A stretch of 64,000 nt of DNA from Thermodesulfobacteriota bacterium (GCA_040753795.1 JBFMDX010000017.1:1-64000), one strand, 5' to 3'. Positions 49,242 through 58,594 are shown, counted from the stretch's first letter. Notes: generated from the letters alone by a model not told the origin. A program made the numbers and translations.

Positions 49242-50336
49242 TCAGGCGTCCAGCGGGTATTCAAACAGGTCGCCCTTGAAATTTCTGACGGTCAGCACGC
49301 CGCCGGCCGCTTCCCGGACATATTCCGGCTGCAGGGGCACCTTGCCGCCGCCGCCCGGCAGATCGATCATGTAGCGCGGGATGGCCGTTCCGGGCAGGCG
49401 CCCCTGCAGCGCTTCCATGATGGTTAACCCCTCTCTGATCGAAACCCGGAAATGGGCCGTGCCTTTGACCAGATCAGGATGGTGCAGGTAATAAGGTCTG
49501 ACCCGGATGGCCAGCAGCGCCCGCATCAGGCGTGCCATGACCTCGGGAGAATCGTTAATCCCTCTTAACAGCACGGTCTGGCTGCCAAGCGGAATCCCCG
49601 CGTCCGCCAGCCGGGCGCAGGCTCGGGCCGCCGTTTCCGTGACCTCATCGGGATGGTTAAAATGGATATTGACATACAGGGGGTGATATTTCTTCAGCAT
49701 CGCCGCCAGTTCATCGGTGACCCGCTGCGGCAGGGCGCAGGGCACCCGGGAATGGATGCGGATGGTTCGCACGTGAGAAAAATCGCGGATGCTTTGCAGA
49801 ACCCGGTCCAGGGCCCGGTCTTCCAACATAAACGGATCGCCTCCGGAGAGGATGACCTCCCGGATGGCAGTGTTGCCCTGGATATACGCCAGGGCCGTCT
49901 TCATCCCGGCCGGAGTCGGTCCGGCCGACCGGCCCGCCATCCGTTTGCGCATACAGAACCGGCACAGTACAGGACAGCGACCGGAAACCAGGAAAATAAC
50001 CCGGTCCGGGTAGCGGTGGATAATGCCGGGAGCCGGGCTCTGTTGGTTCTCGGCCAGGGGGTCGTCATCCAGGCCCGTGTCCTCAAGTTCGCGGCTGTCC
50101 GGGATGACCTGCCGGGCAATGGCATCGTCCGGTCTACTGATCAGACCGGCGTAATAGGCGTTGACGGACATGGGATAGACGGACCGCACGGCCTCCACGG
50201 CCTTGCCGGCTGTCGCCAGTTCGGGCGGAAGGTCGCCGGCGCAGGCGAAGCCGCCTTTCAAAATGCCGCGCCAGTCCTCCTGCCCGCGGTCTTTCCGGCA
50301 GGTCAAAACCGCACCGGCCTGTGTTTGCGGTCTCAT
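49242..50336 (-). CDS. KamA-family radical SAM aminomutase
   Basis: A 364-residue member of the lysine 2,3-aminomutase family. The radical SAM cluster motif is CPVLCRFC (Cys121, 125, 128). ILSGGDPFMLEDRALDRVL and IRIHSRVPCALPQRVTDELA match SAM- and PLP-phosphate-binding regions, and LPGGGGKVPLQPEYV carries the PLP Lys. The enzyme is shorter than classical KamA (about 415 residues), nearer to EpmB and to glutamate or lysine aminomutase variants of anaerobes. Which amino acid it uses cannot be read here; beta-lysine as an osmolyte or EF-P modification are options. No efp or epmA is adjacent. Confidence 0.85.
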   Translation of the reverse strand: MRPQTQAGAVLTCRKDRGQEDWRGILKGGFACAGDLPPELATAGKAVEAVRSVYPMSVNAYYAGLISRPDDAIARQVIPDSRELEDTGLDDDPLAENQQSPAPGIIHRYPDRVIFLVSGRCPVLCRFCMRKRMAGRSAGPTPAGMKTALAYIQGNTAIREVILSGGDPFMLEDRALDRVLQSIRDFSHVRTIRIHSRVPCALPQRVTDELAAMLKKYHPLYVNIHFNHPDEVTETAARACARLADAGIPLGSQTVLLRGINDSPEVMARLMRALLAIRVRPYYLHHPDLVKGTAHFRVSIREGLTIMEALQGRLPGTAIPRYMIDLPGGGGKVPLQPEYVREAAGGVLTVRNFKGDLFEYPLDA

Positions 50337-50362
50337 GTCATGCCCAGCGCAACACCCGTTTT

Positions 50363-51571
50363 CTATTTATTTTTCGAAGACACCGAAAAATCGTCTTCTG
50401 AATATCCGAAAAACGATACAATTGAATAAGCCACCTTAACGGCCTGATTGGGTGCCATATTGGACTGGAAAAAAATTCCTGTGCTCCCGATTTCTTCCGG
50501 AAAACGCAATTCATTGACGTCTTTGCTGAAATAATATTTATCTCCGATTGAATGCCATAAGAGACTTTTAATATCTTTTTTATATTCGGTTTGTAAAACC
50601 TTACAGAGCTTCGCGATCATATCGTTCCATGAGTTGACATGGTACACCTTATTTTTAAACGTAAAAGAGGATAGGGATTGTTCGGCATGAGTGTACTCCG
50701 GGGCTTTTTCGGGCTTTGACGCTTTCTCGGGCTCCGGCTCTTTTGCAGGCTCCGGCGCTTTCGACGGCTTTGCCAGTTTTTCGGGCTCCGGCTCTTTTGC
50801 AGGCTCCGGCGCTTTCGACGGCTTTGCCGGTTTTTCGGGCTCCGCCTCTTTTGCAGGCTCCGGCGATAATGGTGGTTGAGTCGCATGGCTGTTTAAATAC
50901 TGCAACCGGTTTAATCCTTCGGATAGAAATTTAACTACCGCATCCCTTTCAGCAGCGTAACCGCAGATTTTTTCGGTCGTTTCAATCAGCAAATCCACTA
51001 ATACGTCCGGTGGTTCCGAAAGCATTTTTGTCCATGCCGCTGGTATGGTTTCTTCAATAAGTTTTTGATGCCGTGTTTTCAGAATATTTTCAGCTAGCCC
51101 TAAAGCCTCACCATTGGAAACAGGGGTTTTGGCCAGGAACTTCGTCAATTGGTCAGCGATATCATCGGCTTTCTGGTGCAGGAAATCCAGCGAACAGAAA
51201 TTCTTTTGCTCCAAATTCTTTTTGTCGAGCGTTAAATAAAACCACCACAACAAACCGTTAGTAAAAACAGTAAACTCGACACCTTCTTTTGAAGCGTACT
51301 CAAGCAAAAGCTGCTGGCTTTTGTCTAATTCTCTGCCCATTTTTTTTACGTTAATAAAAATCTTATTGCTATTCTTGTCTCTTAAGGAGTAGTCGATCGG
51401 CTGGTTCTTTGCCTTGTAATTCGAATTCACTTCATCGACATTGAAAATATCCCATCCGAGCAAAAACAGCAGACGCATCACAATTGTCTGTTTTATAGAA
51501 GCATCATCCAGTGAATCGATTTGTTTGTTGAATTTAAGACCATCAATAAATGTTATGATCTGATCATCCAT
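50363..51571 (-). CDS. HsdR-N-like nuclease-fold protein with Pro/Glu/Lys repeat linker
   Basis: A 402-residue protein. The N-terminal domain (about 20-140) resembles the type I restriction R-subunit N-terminal fold: TIVMRLLFLLGWDIFNVDEV, NQPIDYSLRD and FINVKKMG, then FTVFTNGLLWWFYL. The PD-(D/E)xK core normally reads D...ExK; here the Glu position is Asn (INVK), so cutting activity is uncertain. The middle (about 235-295) is an 18-residue repeat (EPAKEPEPEKLAKPSKAP). The C-terminal 95 residues (VYHVNSWNDMIAKLC, KYYFSKDVNELRF) form a second domain often found with this fold. Codons are AT-rich compared with both neighbours, suggesting acquisition. A DNA-binding or defence role is possible but not shown. 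Confidence 0.75.
   Translation of the reverse strand: MDDQIITFIDGLKFNKQIDSLDDASIKQTIVMRLLFLLGWDIFNVDEVNSNYKAKNQPIDYSLRDKNSNKIFINVKKMGRELDKSQQLLLEYASKEGVEFTVFTNGLLWWFYLTLDKKNLEQKNFCSLDFLHQKADDIADQLTKFLAKTPVSNGEALGLAENILKTRHQKLIEETIPAAWTKMLSEPPDVLVDLLIETTEKICGYAAERDAVVKFLSEGLNRLQYLNSHATQPPLSPEPAKEAEPEKPAKPSKAPEPAKEPEPEKLAKPSKAPEPAKEPEPEKASKPEKAPEYTHAEQSLSSFTFKNKVYHVNSWNDMIAKLCKVLQTEYKKDIKSLLWHSIGDKYYFSKDVNELRFPEEIGSTGIFFQSNMAPNQAVKVAYSIVSFFGYSEDDFSVSSKNK
50727..50872 (-). repeat. 54-base tandem coding repeat (about 2.7 copies)
   Basis: The string TCGGGCTCCG begins at 50727, 50781 and 50835 (third copy with one change), an exact 54-base period. It encodes the EPAKEPEPEK(L/P)AKPSKAP linker between the nuclease-fold domain and the C-terminal domain. 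Copy number is likely to vary between strains. Confidence 0.9.
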
Positions 51572-51917
51572 ACTTTACCTCATCATTTAAAATAACGATA
51601 AGCTCCCCCCCTTATTCACATATATCAGAGCCATGTTTGCGTATCAATATTTTTGTGGCCAGCGGTTGGGCAATAGCGCAAACGAGCCAATGCAGTTGAC
51701 TTTATCCTGTTGGCCGGCCGGCTTGAGATTACTGCCCCCCCGCCAACACAACACCAGCTAATGTTTCATCCACGTCCCTTATGCCGAAGCGGGGAACCTT
51801 GCCTTTGGATGTTTTTTATGCCAGAATTTAATATCTGTCGCTTACATAAAACCGTTAACTGTTCTCGAGCCGGGGTCGATACTTCCAGACACACCCGGTG
51901 ATAACAAGGGCTATTAC
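51572..51917. other. 346-base intergenic stretch, no gene seen
   Basis: This divergent region separates the HsdR-N-like gene (minus) from tag (plus). I see no convincing coding frame, RNA or repeat. It must contain both promoters; I could not pick a clear -35/-10 pair. The sequence is mixed in composition, with a C-run near 51605 and CCCCCCC at 51735. Confidence 0.5.
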
Positions 51918-52478
51918 ATGGAAAAAAGGTGCCGATGGGCGGGGACGGACCCTGATTATATCGCCTATCATGACCGGGAATGGGGGGTTCCCGTTCATGA
52001 CGACCGGACGCTATTTGAGTTCCTGGTTTTAGAAGGCGCCCAGGCGGGGTTGAGTTGGCTGACCATCCTGAAAAAAAGAGACAACTACCGGAAGGCGTTT
52101 GATAACTTCATCCCGGAAAAAGTCGCCCGGTATGATGAAAAACGGATTGCGCTACTGCTGGCCGACCCCGGCATCATCCGGAACCGGCTGAAAATCAATG
52201 CCGCCGTCACCAACGCCAGGGCCTTTCTGGGCGTGGCCGAGCAGTTCGGGTCCTTCGACCATTACCTGTGGCGTTTCGTTGACGGACGGCCCGTTATTAA
52301 TGCCTGGAAAAAAGAAACGGACCTGCCAGTCCAGACCGACACCGCCGGGATATTGAGCCGGGATCTGAAGAAGAGAGGTTTTCGCTTTGTCGGACCGATA
52401 ATCTGTTATTCGTTCATGCAGGCGGTGGGCATGGTCAACGACCATGTTGTCGACTGTTTCCGGCACCGTGAAGTTTAA
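51918..52478 (+). CDS. tag: DNA-3-methyladenine glycosylase I
   Basis: A 186-residue repair enzyme that removes 3-methyladenine. The N-terminus RCRWAGTDPDYIAYHDREWG, FEFLVLEGAQAGLSWLTILKKR (substrate pocket Glu) and FVGPIICYSFMQAVGMVNDH are diagnostic. The zinc ligands (Cys near the N-terminus, His in YHDREW, and a C-terminal HVVDCFRH) are all in place. Length matches E. coli Tag. It precedes a glycosyltransferase gene in the same direction. Confidence 0.97.
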   Translation: MEKRCRWAGTDPDYIAYHDREWGVPVHDDRTLFEFLVLEGAQAGLSWLTILKKRDNYRKAFDNFIPEKVARYDEKRIALLLADPGIIRNRLKINAAVTNARAFLGVAEQFGSFDHYLWRFVDGRPVINAWKKETDLPVQTDTAGILSRDLKKRGFRFVGPIICYSFMQAVGMVNDHVVDCFRHREV

Positions 52479-52537
52479 TCGGTAACCCGCCGTAAATGAT
52501 GGGACGCAATTATCCGGAACATGAAAGGATGGCGACC

Positions 52538-53815
52538 ATGGATGAAACTGCCTGGAAAGGCCATAACATCGGCTTTATATCGACCCGGCTGGCGGGAACC
52601 GACGGCGTTTCCCTGGAAACCCGCAAATGGGCTGACATCTTTACCGGAGAGGGCTTGACCTGCTATTATTTTGCCGGCGAACTGGACACGCCGCCGGAAT
52701 GCTCCTACCTTTTTGAGAAAGCTCACTTCACTCATCCTGCCATCGTCGACATCCACGAAAACTGTTTCGGTGTCCGGGTCCGCGGCCGGTACATCACCCA
52801 ACGCATCCAGAACGTCAAGCGGGAACTCAAAGACCACCTTTACCGCTTTATCGAAAAATTCCAAATCGACATCATTGTCGTGGAAAACGCCCTGTCCATC
52901 CCGCTGAACCTGCCCCTGGGCATCGCCATCACTGAAATCATATCCGAAATCGGCATTCCCGCCATCGCCCATCATCATGATTTTTACTGGGAACGGGAGC
53001 GGTTTTTGACCAATTCCGTGGCCGAATACCTGAACATGGCCTTTCCACCCAATCTCGCCCCCATCAAAAGCGTGGTCATCAACTCCGCGGCCGGCAACCA
53101 GTTGAGCCTGCGGACCGGCATTTCGCCGACCATCATTCCCAATGTCATGAATTTTGAAAGCCCGCCGCCGCCATCCGACGATTACACAAAAACCGTCCGC
53201 CACGACCTGGGCATCGAAACCGACGAGCTGTTTATTCTGCAGCCGACCCGGGTGGTTCAACGCAAGGGGATCGAACATGCCATCGAACTGGTCAACCGCC
53301 TGGGGCGCAAAGCCAGGCTGGTCATCTCCCACGCCGCCGGTGATGAGGGTCTGGATTACTACCAGCGGGTCAAAGAGTTTTCAGACCTGCTGGGCGTCCG
53401 GACGGTCTTTGTGTCTGAAGTCATCAATGAAAAAAGAGGGCTGACGTCTGACGGACGGAAAATATATACCCTCAACGACATCTATCCGTGTGCCGACCTG
53501 GTGACTTATCCCTCCAACTATGAGGGGTTCGGCAACGCCTTTCTGGAAGCGGTCTATTTCAGACGGCCCATCGCCATTAACAACTATTCCATTTACGCCA
53601 CGGACATCCGGCCCAAAGGCTTTTCCGTTATCGAGATCAACGGATTCGTGACCGGGAAAACCGTGGAGCAGGCCCGGCGGGTACTGGACGACGCGGACTT
53701 CCGGAGAAAAATGGTCGACCATAATTATGAAACCGCCCTGCGTTATTATTCCTATTCCGTGCTGCGGCAAAAATTAAAAACGCTGATCATCGACTGCCTG
53801 GGGTATCCCTTCTGA
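52538..53815 (+). CDS. GT4-like glycosyltransferase
   Basis: About 425 residues from ATG 52538 (DETAWKGHNIGFISTRLAG after initiator, AAAGGA eight bases upstream); earlier in-frame starts at 52496 and 52529 are possible. GT-B fold: N-terminal acceptor half with GTDGVSLETRKWADIF and AHHHDFYWERERFL, and donor half with ILQPTRVVQRKGIEHAIELV, then YPSNYEGFGNAFLEAV, the retaining-GT4 EG-F motif. The GTDGVSLE motif near the N-terminus occurs in mannosylglycerate/glucosylglycerate-type and trehalose-type glycosyltransferases; exact sugar unknown. Not near other polysaccharide genes. Confidence 0.8.
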   Translation: MDETAWKGHNIGFISTRLAGTDGVSLETRKWADIFTGEGLTCYYFAGELDTPPECSYLFEKAHFTHPAIVDIHENCFGVRVRGRYITQRIQNVKRELKDHLYRFIEKFQIDIIVVENALSIPLNLPLGIAITEIISEIGIPAIAHHHDFYWERERFLTNSVAEYLNMAFPPNLAPIKSVVINSAAGNQLSLRTGISPTIIPNVMNFESPPPPSDDYTKTVRHDLGIETDELFILQPTRVVQRKGIEHAIELVNRLGRKARLVISHAAGDEGLDYYQRVKEFSDLLGVRTVFVSEVINEKRGLTSDGRKIYTLNDIYPCADLVTYPSNYEGFGNAFLEAVYFRRPIAINNYSIYATDIRPKGFSVIEINGFVTGKTVEQARRVLDDADFRRKMVDHNYETALRYYSYSVLRQKLKTLIIDCLGYPF

Positions 53816-53858
53816 CGTAAATGAGGTATAACAGGAAAAATTTCAAGCGAGGGATGCC

Positions 53859-55568
53859 ATGCTGCGGGAACTTGCCATAAAAGACTTCGCCATCATTGAC
53901 GACCTGCGTGTCCGTTTTGACGGCGGGCTGACCATCTTGAGCGGCGAAACCGGAGCCGGCAAATCCATCATCATCAACGCCTTCAATCTGCTGCTGGGCG
54001 GCCGCGCCAACGCCCGGCTGATCCGGGCCGGCGCCGCATCCGCCGAGATCGAGGCCATTTTCGACATTGCCCGGAAAGGGCCGGCGGCCGAATTACTCAA
54101 GCAGCACGGCTATGAAACCGGCGGCGAGCTGCTGATCAGGCGAAAAGTCGCCGGTGACAACCGTCACCGCATTTACATCAACGGCAGCCTGGCCTCCATG
54201 CCGGTGCTGACCGCCATTACCGCCGGCCTGGCCGGCATCTCAGGACAGCACGCCCACCAGCACCTGCTGAAAGAAGAGGCCCATCTGTTCATCCTGGACC
54301 AGTTCGCCGGACTGCTGCCGCTGCGGGAAAACGTCAGGCAGGCATACCAGGAACTGGTTCCGCTGCTGCGGGAACGGGAAAAGCTGATTCGCCTGAGCCA
54401 GCATCAGACGCAACAGGCGGAACTGCTGGCCTTCCAGCGGGATGAGATCCGCAAGGCCCGGATAGCGTCAGGTGAAGACGAGGAACTGGAAAAGGAAAAG
54501 ACCCGGCTCAAACACGCCGAACGGCTCTACGCCCTGGCTTTCGGCGCGTTGGAAGGACTGTATGACAGCCAGGGCTCGGTCATCGAACAACTGGCCCTGA
54601 TCCGGAAGAACCTGGCGGAGGCCGGTCAGATCGATCCCGACCTGGCGCCGCGGCTGGAGGCGATGACCGACATCACGGCCCGGGTGGAAGAAACGGCCGG
54701 CCTGTTGAGAGGATATCTGGACGGCGTGCAGACCGACGAGCGCCGGCTGGAAGAGGTTGAGGAGCGTCTTGATCTGCTGACACGGCTGAAGAAGAAGCAC
54801 GGCCGGACCCTGACAGACATTTTAAGCCGGCTGGAAGAAATTGACCGGGAGCTGACCGGCCTGGAGAATCTTTCCGGCACCATTGCCGAGCTTGACCGGC
54901 GGATCGAAACCGGTCATGAGAAACTGGCTTCATTCGCCCGGCGTTTGTCCGAAGGCAGAAAAAAGGCGGCCCGCGATTTTTCGGCCCGGATGGAACAGGA
55001 ACTGGCCGGGCTGAAAATGGACAAAACCCGCTTTGATGTGGAATTCTCCGCCCTGCCGGCCGGGAACGCTACCGAACCGCTCCTGACCGTGGACGGCGCC
55101 GGGGTTGATGAGACCGGGCTGGACAGGGCCGCTTTCCTGATCGCCCCCAATGTGGGCGAGCCCTTAAAGCCCCTGGCGGAAATCGCCTCCGGCGGCGAAC
55201 TGTCCCGGGTGGTACTGGCGCTGAAAGCCATCCTGGCGGGCAGGGAATCCGTGGGCACCATCGTGTTTGACGAAGTGGACGCCGGTATCGGGGGTGAAAC
55301 CGCCGAGGTGGTCGGCCGGAAACTGCTGGGTCTGTCCGCCTATCATCAGGTGCTGTGCATCACCCATCTTCCCCAGATCGCCAAATTCGGCCACCATCAT
55401 TACAAAATCGAAAAAGAAGTCAGCCAGGGACGCACCACCACCCGCATCCGCGCCTTATCGAAAAAGGAACGCATTCAGGAAATCGCCCGCATGACCGGCG
55501 GGGAAAAGATCACCGACAAGACCCTGGCGCATGCCAAAGAGATGCTGGAGAGCGCCAGCCACTCCTGA
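53859..55568 (+). CDS. recN: DNA repair protein RecN
   Basis: A 569-residue SMC-like ATPase for double-strand break repair. Walker A SGETGAGKSIIINAFNLLLG, helix-rich central coiled coils (about 150-360) with a short hinge, signature ASGGELSRVVLALKAIL and Walker B TIVFDEVDAGIGG, then VLCITHLPQIAKFG. The chain is complete. The start MLRELAIKDFAIIDDLRVRF is standard. It converges with thiD, leaving five bases between the stops. Confidence 0.97.
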   Translation: MLRELAIKDFAIIDDLRVRFDGGLTILSGETGAGKSIIINAFNLLLGGRANARLIRAGAASAEIEAIFDIARKGPAAELLKQHGYETGGELLIRRKVAGDNRHRIYINGSLASMPVLTAITAGLAGISGQHAHQHLLKEEAHLFILDQFAGLLPLRENVRQAYQELVPLLREREKLIRLSQHQTQQAELLAFQRDEIRKARIASGEDEELEKEKTRLKHAERLYALAFGALEGLYDSQGSVIEQLALIRKNLAEAGQIDPDLAPRLEAMTDITARVEETAGLLRGYLDGVQTDERRLEEVEERLDLLTRLKKKHGRTLTDILSRLEEIDRELTGLENLSGTIAELDRRIETGHEKLASFARRLSEGRKKAARDFSARMEQELAGLKMDKTRFDVEFSALPAGNATEPLLTVDGAGVDETGLDRAAFLIAPNVGEPLKPLAEIASGGELSRVVLALKAILAGRESVGTIVFDEVDAGIGGETAEVVGRKLLGLSAYHQVLCITHLPQIAKFGHHHYKIEKEVSQGRTTTRIRALSKKERIQEIARMTGGEKITDKTLAHAKEMLESASHS

Positions 55569-55573
55569 TGGTT

Positions 55574-56365
55574 TTACTGCCCTCCGGGGGCGACCATGTG
55601 GTTCAGCGGGCCGGGCCCGTGGCCGATGTCCGGGGCCTGTTGGATGGCCCGGGTGATGTATTCCTTGGCCGCGGCCGCGGCCGCGAAAAAGTCCCGTCCC
55701 AGGGCCAGATTGGCCGCCAGGGCCGACGAGAACGTGCAGCCGGTGCCGTGGGTGTTGCGGGACGCGATCCGGGGGGCCGTCAAATCCTGGGACCGCCGGC
55801 CGTCAAAAATAATATCCGTCGCCGCCTCACCCGGCAGGTGCCCGCCTTTTACCACCACCCGGCCGCCTCCCATATCGGCCAGATGCACAGCGGCCCGTTT
55901 CATGTCTTCCAGGTTTTCGATCCGGCCGCCGGTCAGCAGTTCCGCCTCGTAAACATTGGGGGTGATGACATCCGCCAGGGGAAAGAGCTTCCGGACCAGC
56001 GTCTCCCTGGCCTCGTCTTTGAGCAGCGAGTAACCGCTCTTGGAAATCATGACCGGGTCCAGCACCAACGGCGGCCGCTTCACCGTTTCCAGGGCCCGGG
56101 CAATGGCCTCGATCAGCGCCACCCCGGAAACCATCCCGATCTTTACGGCGTCAACGGGGATGTCTTCAAACACCCGGACGATCTGCTCGTACACAATGCC
56201 CGGCGCCACCTCCTGAACGTCATACACCTTCTGCGTATTCTGCACGGTCACGGCGGTGACGGCGCTCATACCGAACACCCCGTGCGCCTGGAACGTCTTC
56301 AAGTCCGCCTGGATGCCGGCGCCGCCGGAGGAGTCGGATCCGGCGATGGTGAGAGCTGTCTTCAT
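55574..56365 (-). CDS. thiD: Hydroxymethylpyrimidine/phosphomethylpyrimidine kinase
   Basis: A 263-residue ribokinase-fold enzyme phosphorylating HMP and HMP-P in thiamine synthesis. Motifs: [63 protein letters not shown], and the catalytic [20 protein letters not shown] with GTGC anion hole. No other thiamine gene or riboswitch is visible nearby. It stands alone on the minus strand. Confidence 0.96.
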   Translation of the reverse strand: MKTALTIAGSDSSGGAGIQADLKTFQAHGVFGMSAVTAVTVQNTQKVYDVQEVAPGIVYEQIVRVFEDIPVDAVKIGMVSGVALIEAIARALETVKRPPLVLDPVMISKSGYSLLKDEARETLVRKLFPLADVITPNVYEAELLTGGRIENLEDMKRAAVHLADMGGGRVVVKGGHLPGEAATDIIFDGRRSQDLTAPRIASRNTHGTGCTFSSALAANLALGRDFFAAAAAAKEYITRAIQQAPDIGHGPGPLNHMVAPGGQ

Positions 56366-56592
56366 GTGGTCTCCTCGTCAATCACGGCTTTGGTTAACCC
56401 GTCATTTTTATAAATATCATTCATCCTCCGCTCTACGCAATGGCGGATATGGTCCGACAAATCTTTGCCCCGGTTTTCATACAAAAAAAAGAATCACCCC
56501 TCTTGACGGCCGAATCGAAATGCTTACTTTACAGTCAACGGTAGATGGTAAGTGACTATAAAAACGATTGGTTAAATATATGGAGGACACCT

Positions 56593-57039
56593 ATGAACGC
56601 ATTGCTACCTATATTCAGCGATAACTGGTTATGGCATCGGGAACCGACCGGCGCCTCTTTGGTCGACAGTTTTTTCAAAGATTTCGGTCGGCCGGTTGTT
56701 TCCGACTGGGAAAAAGAGTGGGCCCCCGCCATTGATGTGTCTGAAACCGAAAATGAATACATCGTCAAGGCGGAGCTTCCCGGAATCAACAAAAAGGATA
56801 TCGACATTTCCCTGACCGACGGCGTACTGACCGTAAAGGGGGAAAAGAAACTGGAGAAAAAAGAGGAAAAGGAAAACTATCATTATATGGAAACCCGGTA
56901 CGGAACGTTTACCAGAAGCCTGAAGCTGCCGGAAGACGCCTCCGCTGAAAAAGTGGACGCGACCTATGCCGATGGCGTACTCACGGTCACCGTACCGAAA
57001 ACGGAAACGGCCAAACCGAGAAAGATTGAGGTCCAGTAA
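56593..57039 (+). CDS. Hsp20/alpha-crystallin small heat-shock protein
   Basis: A 148-residue chaperone. The start at 56593 has GGAGG eight bases upstream. The N-terminal arm (NALLPIFSDNWLWHREPTG) leads into the alpha-crystallin domain (about 40-140) with AIDVSETENEYIVKAELPGI, ISLTDGVLTVKGEKK and TRSLKLPEDASAEKVDATYA, then DGVLTVTVPKTE; the C-terminal KPRKIEVQ contains an IxV anchor. It holds unfolding proteins for refolding. A perfect hairpin terminator follows 21 bases after the stop. Confidence 0.95.
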   Translation: MNALLPIFSDNWLWHREPTGASLVDSFFKDFGRPVVSDWEKEWAPAIDVSETENEYIVKAELPGINKKDIDISLTDGVLTVKGEKKLEKKEEKENYHYMETRYGTFTRSLKLPEDASAEKVDATYADGVLTVTVPKTETAKPRKIEVQ

Positions 57040-57060
57040 ACACAATAACGCTGATATAAC

Positions 57061-57104
57061 ATAACAAAAGGCAGGCCCGGGATACCGGTCCTGCCTTTTG
57101 TTAT
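57061..57104 (+). terminator. Strong intrinsic terminator after hsp20
   Basis: A perfect 15-bp inverted repeat (ATAACAAAAGGCAGG pairing with CCTGCCTTTTGTTAT) encloses a 14-base loop that itself can pair (CCCGG/CCGGT, partly). The CTTTTG tract inside the 3' arm supplies the U-run. The symmetry could let it act in both directions, but only the plus-strand hsp20 transcript needs it. Confidence 0.88.
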
Positions 57105-57153
57105 GGAAAACCATCGTATTTCCTCTTCACATAAGATATAACGGAAAAGCTTG

Positions 57154-57182
57154 TTGACAGGGTCAGGCTTTCCGAAAATATT
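57154..57182 (+). promoter_or_regulatory. Candidate sigma-70 promoter of the B12-binding radical SAM gene
   Basis: TTGACA (57154-57159), a 17-base spacer, and AATATT (57177-57182, four of six to TATAAT). The ATG is at 57195, so initiation about seven bases past the -10 would leave only a five- to seven-base leader and no room for a full ribosome site. Either the transcript is nearly leaderless or this match is chance. Confidence 0.4.
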
Positions 57183-57194
57183 CGAGCGGGTTAA

Positions 57195-58583
57195 ATGAAA
57201 AAAATCGCCCTTGTCTTCCCCCGGTTCCGTTATCCGTCCGGAGAATTGCCCACCGGCCTGGCCACCATTGCCGCTTATGTCCGGGAACAGATCAGGGATA
57301 TTGAAATCGACCTGATCGACACCAGTTTTTCCCCAACATTTCAATATATCGACACGCGACTGGCCCGGTTCAAACCGGATATTACCGGCATTTACATGGA
57401 TGTGCTGCTGGCGCCCAACGCGCTGAAGGCGGCCGGTCTTGCCAAACGTCACGGATCCATGGTGATTGCCGGCGGCCCCCACGCCACCATGGCGGCCGCC
57501 AACATCATCCGGGAGGAAAACATCGACGCCGTCTGTCTGGGCGAGGGGGAAATCACCTTCAAAGAGTACGTCGAGGCCTATTACAGAGGCAAGGATTTCA
57601 GCGCCGTACCGGGAATATGGTATAAGGACCAAGGTCTTGTCCACAGGAATCCGCCCCGCCCCATGATTCATAATATCGATGATCTGCCGTCACCCGCCTT
57701 TGACCTGTTTGACATGGAACAGTATATCGCCCATTTCTTTCAGCTGGATTCCTGGCGGCCGGGCGCCAGGGGGATATCCCTGACCGTATCCCGGGGCTGT
57801 CCCTATGACTGCGCCTTCTGCCAGCCCACGGTCCGGGAAGTGCTGGGTCGGAAAGTTCGAATCCGTTCCCCGGAACAGGTGATCGACGATATCCAATACC
57901 TTCAAAAAAAATACGCCATCGACTCGTTTTTTTTTGCCGACGATTTGATCGCGGTGGTGCCCGGATGGCTGGAACGGTTTTCAGAAGAGTTGATGCGAAG
58001 AAACATCCAGATCGCCTGGGCCTGTAATACGCGGGTGGACACCATTGATGAGGCCACCCTGAAAAACATGAAAGCCGCCGGCCTGGTCAAGATAAAAATC
58101 GGCATAGAATCCGTTACCGACAGAATCCGAAATGGAATTTACGCCAAAAAAATTGACAGAAACGACATTGGACGACTGATTGAATGTGCCCGGGAAATGG
58201 GTATCCAGGTTTTTGGGTTTTTCATGCTCGGCGCGCCCACGGAAACGGCCCGGGAGGTATGGGAAACCATCCGTTTCGCGGCCCGATCGGGGCTGACGGA
58301 AGCGCTTTTTTCCGTCACAACGCCGACGCCCGGGTCAAAACTTTTTGACGACCTTGTGGCCGGGGGATGGACGCCGCCCACCAATCTTGACGACTATGAC
58401 TTCAATCGTGTAAAAAGGCCGAAAATGAGCCGCGGGGAGATCAGTCCCCTGCTGCTGGCATTGTTCAGAAAGGTCGCCTACATCTATTTTTATCTTCATC
58501 CCGCCAGAATCCGAACGACGGTGCGTTCGTTCAACAGCCCCGGCGGGATAAAAAAACTGATACTGAAAATCAGACGGATATAA
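57195..58583 (+). CDS. B12-binding domain radical SAM protein
   Basis: A 462-residue protein of the BchE/P-methylase-like class. The N-terminal cobalamin-binding Rossmann-type domain (about 1-150; LPTGLATIAAYVREQ, VIAGGPHATMAAANIIREEN, AVCLGEGEITFKEY) lacks a clear DxHxxG motif. The radical SAM domain has CPYDCAFC (Cys202, 206, 209), then RSPEQVIDDIQYLQKKYAID and FFADDLIAV. Such enzymes methylate, cyclise or rearrange unactivated carbons, often in lipids or natural products. Substrate unknown. It leads into a polytopic TPR gene 11 bases later. Confidence 0.88.
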   Translation: MKKIALVFPRFRYPSGELPTGLATIAAYVREQIRDIEIDLIDTSFSPTFQYIDTRLARFKPDITGIYMDVLLAPNALKAAGLAKRHGSMVIAGGPHATMAAANIIREENIDAVCLGEGEITFKEYVEAYYRGKDFSAVPGIWYKDQGLVHRNPPRPMIHNIDDLPSPAFDLFDMEQYIAHFFQLDSWRPGARGISLTVSRGCPYDCAFCQPTVREVLGRKVRIRSPEQVIDDIQYLQKKYAIDSFFFADDLIAVVPGWLERFSEELMRRNIQIAWACNTRVDTIDEATLKNMKAAGLVKIKIGIESVTDRIRNGIYAKKIDRNDIGRLIECAREMGIQVFGFFMLGAPTETAREVWETIRFAARSGLTEALFSVTTPTPGSKLFDDLVAGGWTPPTNLDDYDFNRVKRPKMSRGEISPLLLALFRKVAYIYFYLHPARIRTTVRSFNSPGGIKKLILKIRRI

Positions 58584-58594
58584 ACGGATAGCAG

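Noticed and set aside
51710-51901. 63-codon frame before tag
   Set aside because: No ribosome site and composition like non-coding sequence; no match to any family I know.
56495-56530. TTGACG-type promoter or heat-shock promoter before hsp20
   Set aside because: TTGACG at about 56503 has only a weak -10 (ACTTTA), and neither a sigma-32 pattern nor a CIRCE inverted repeat could be found.
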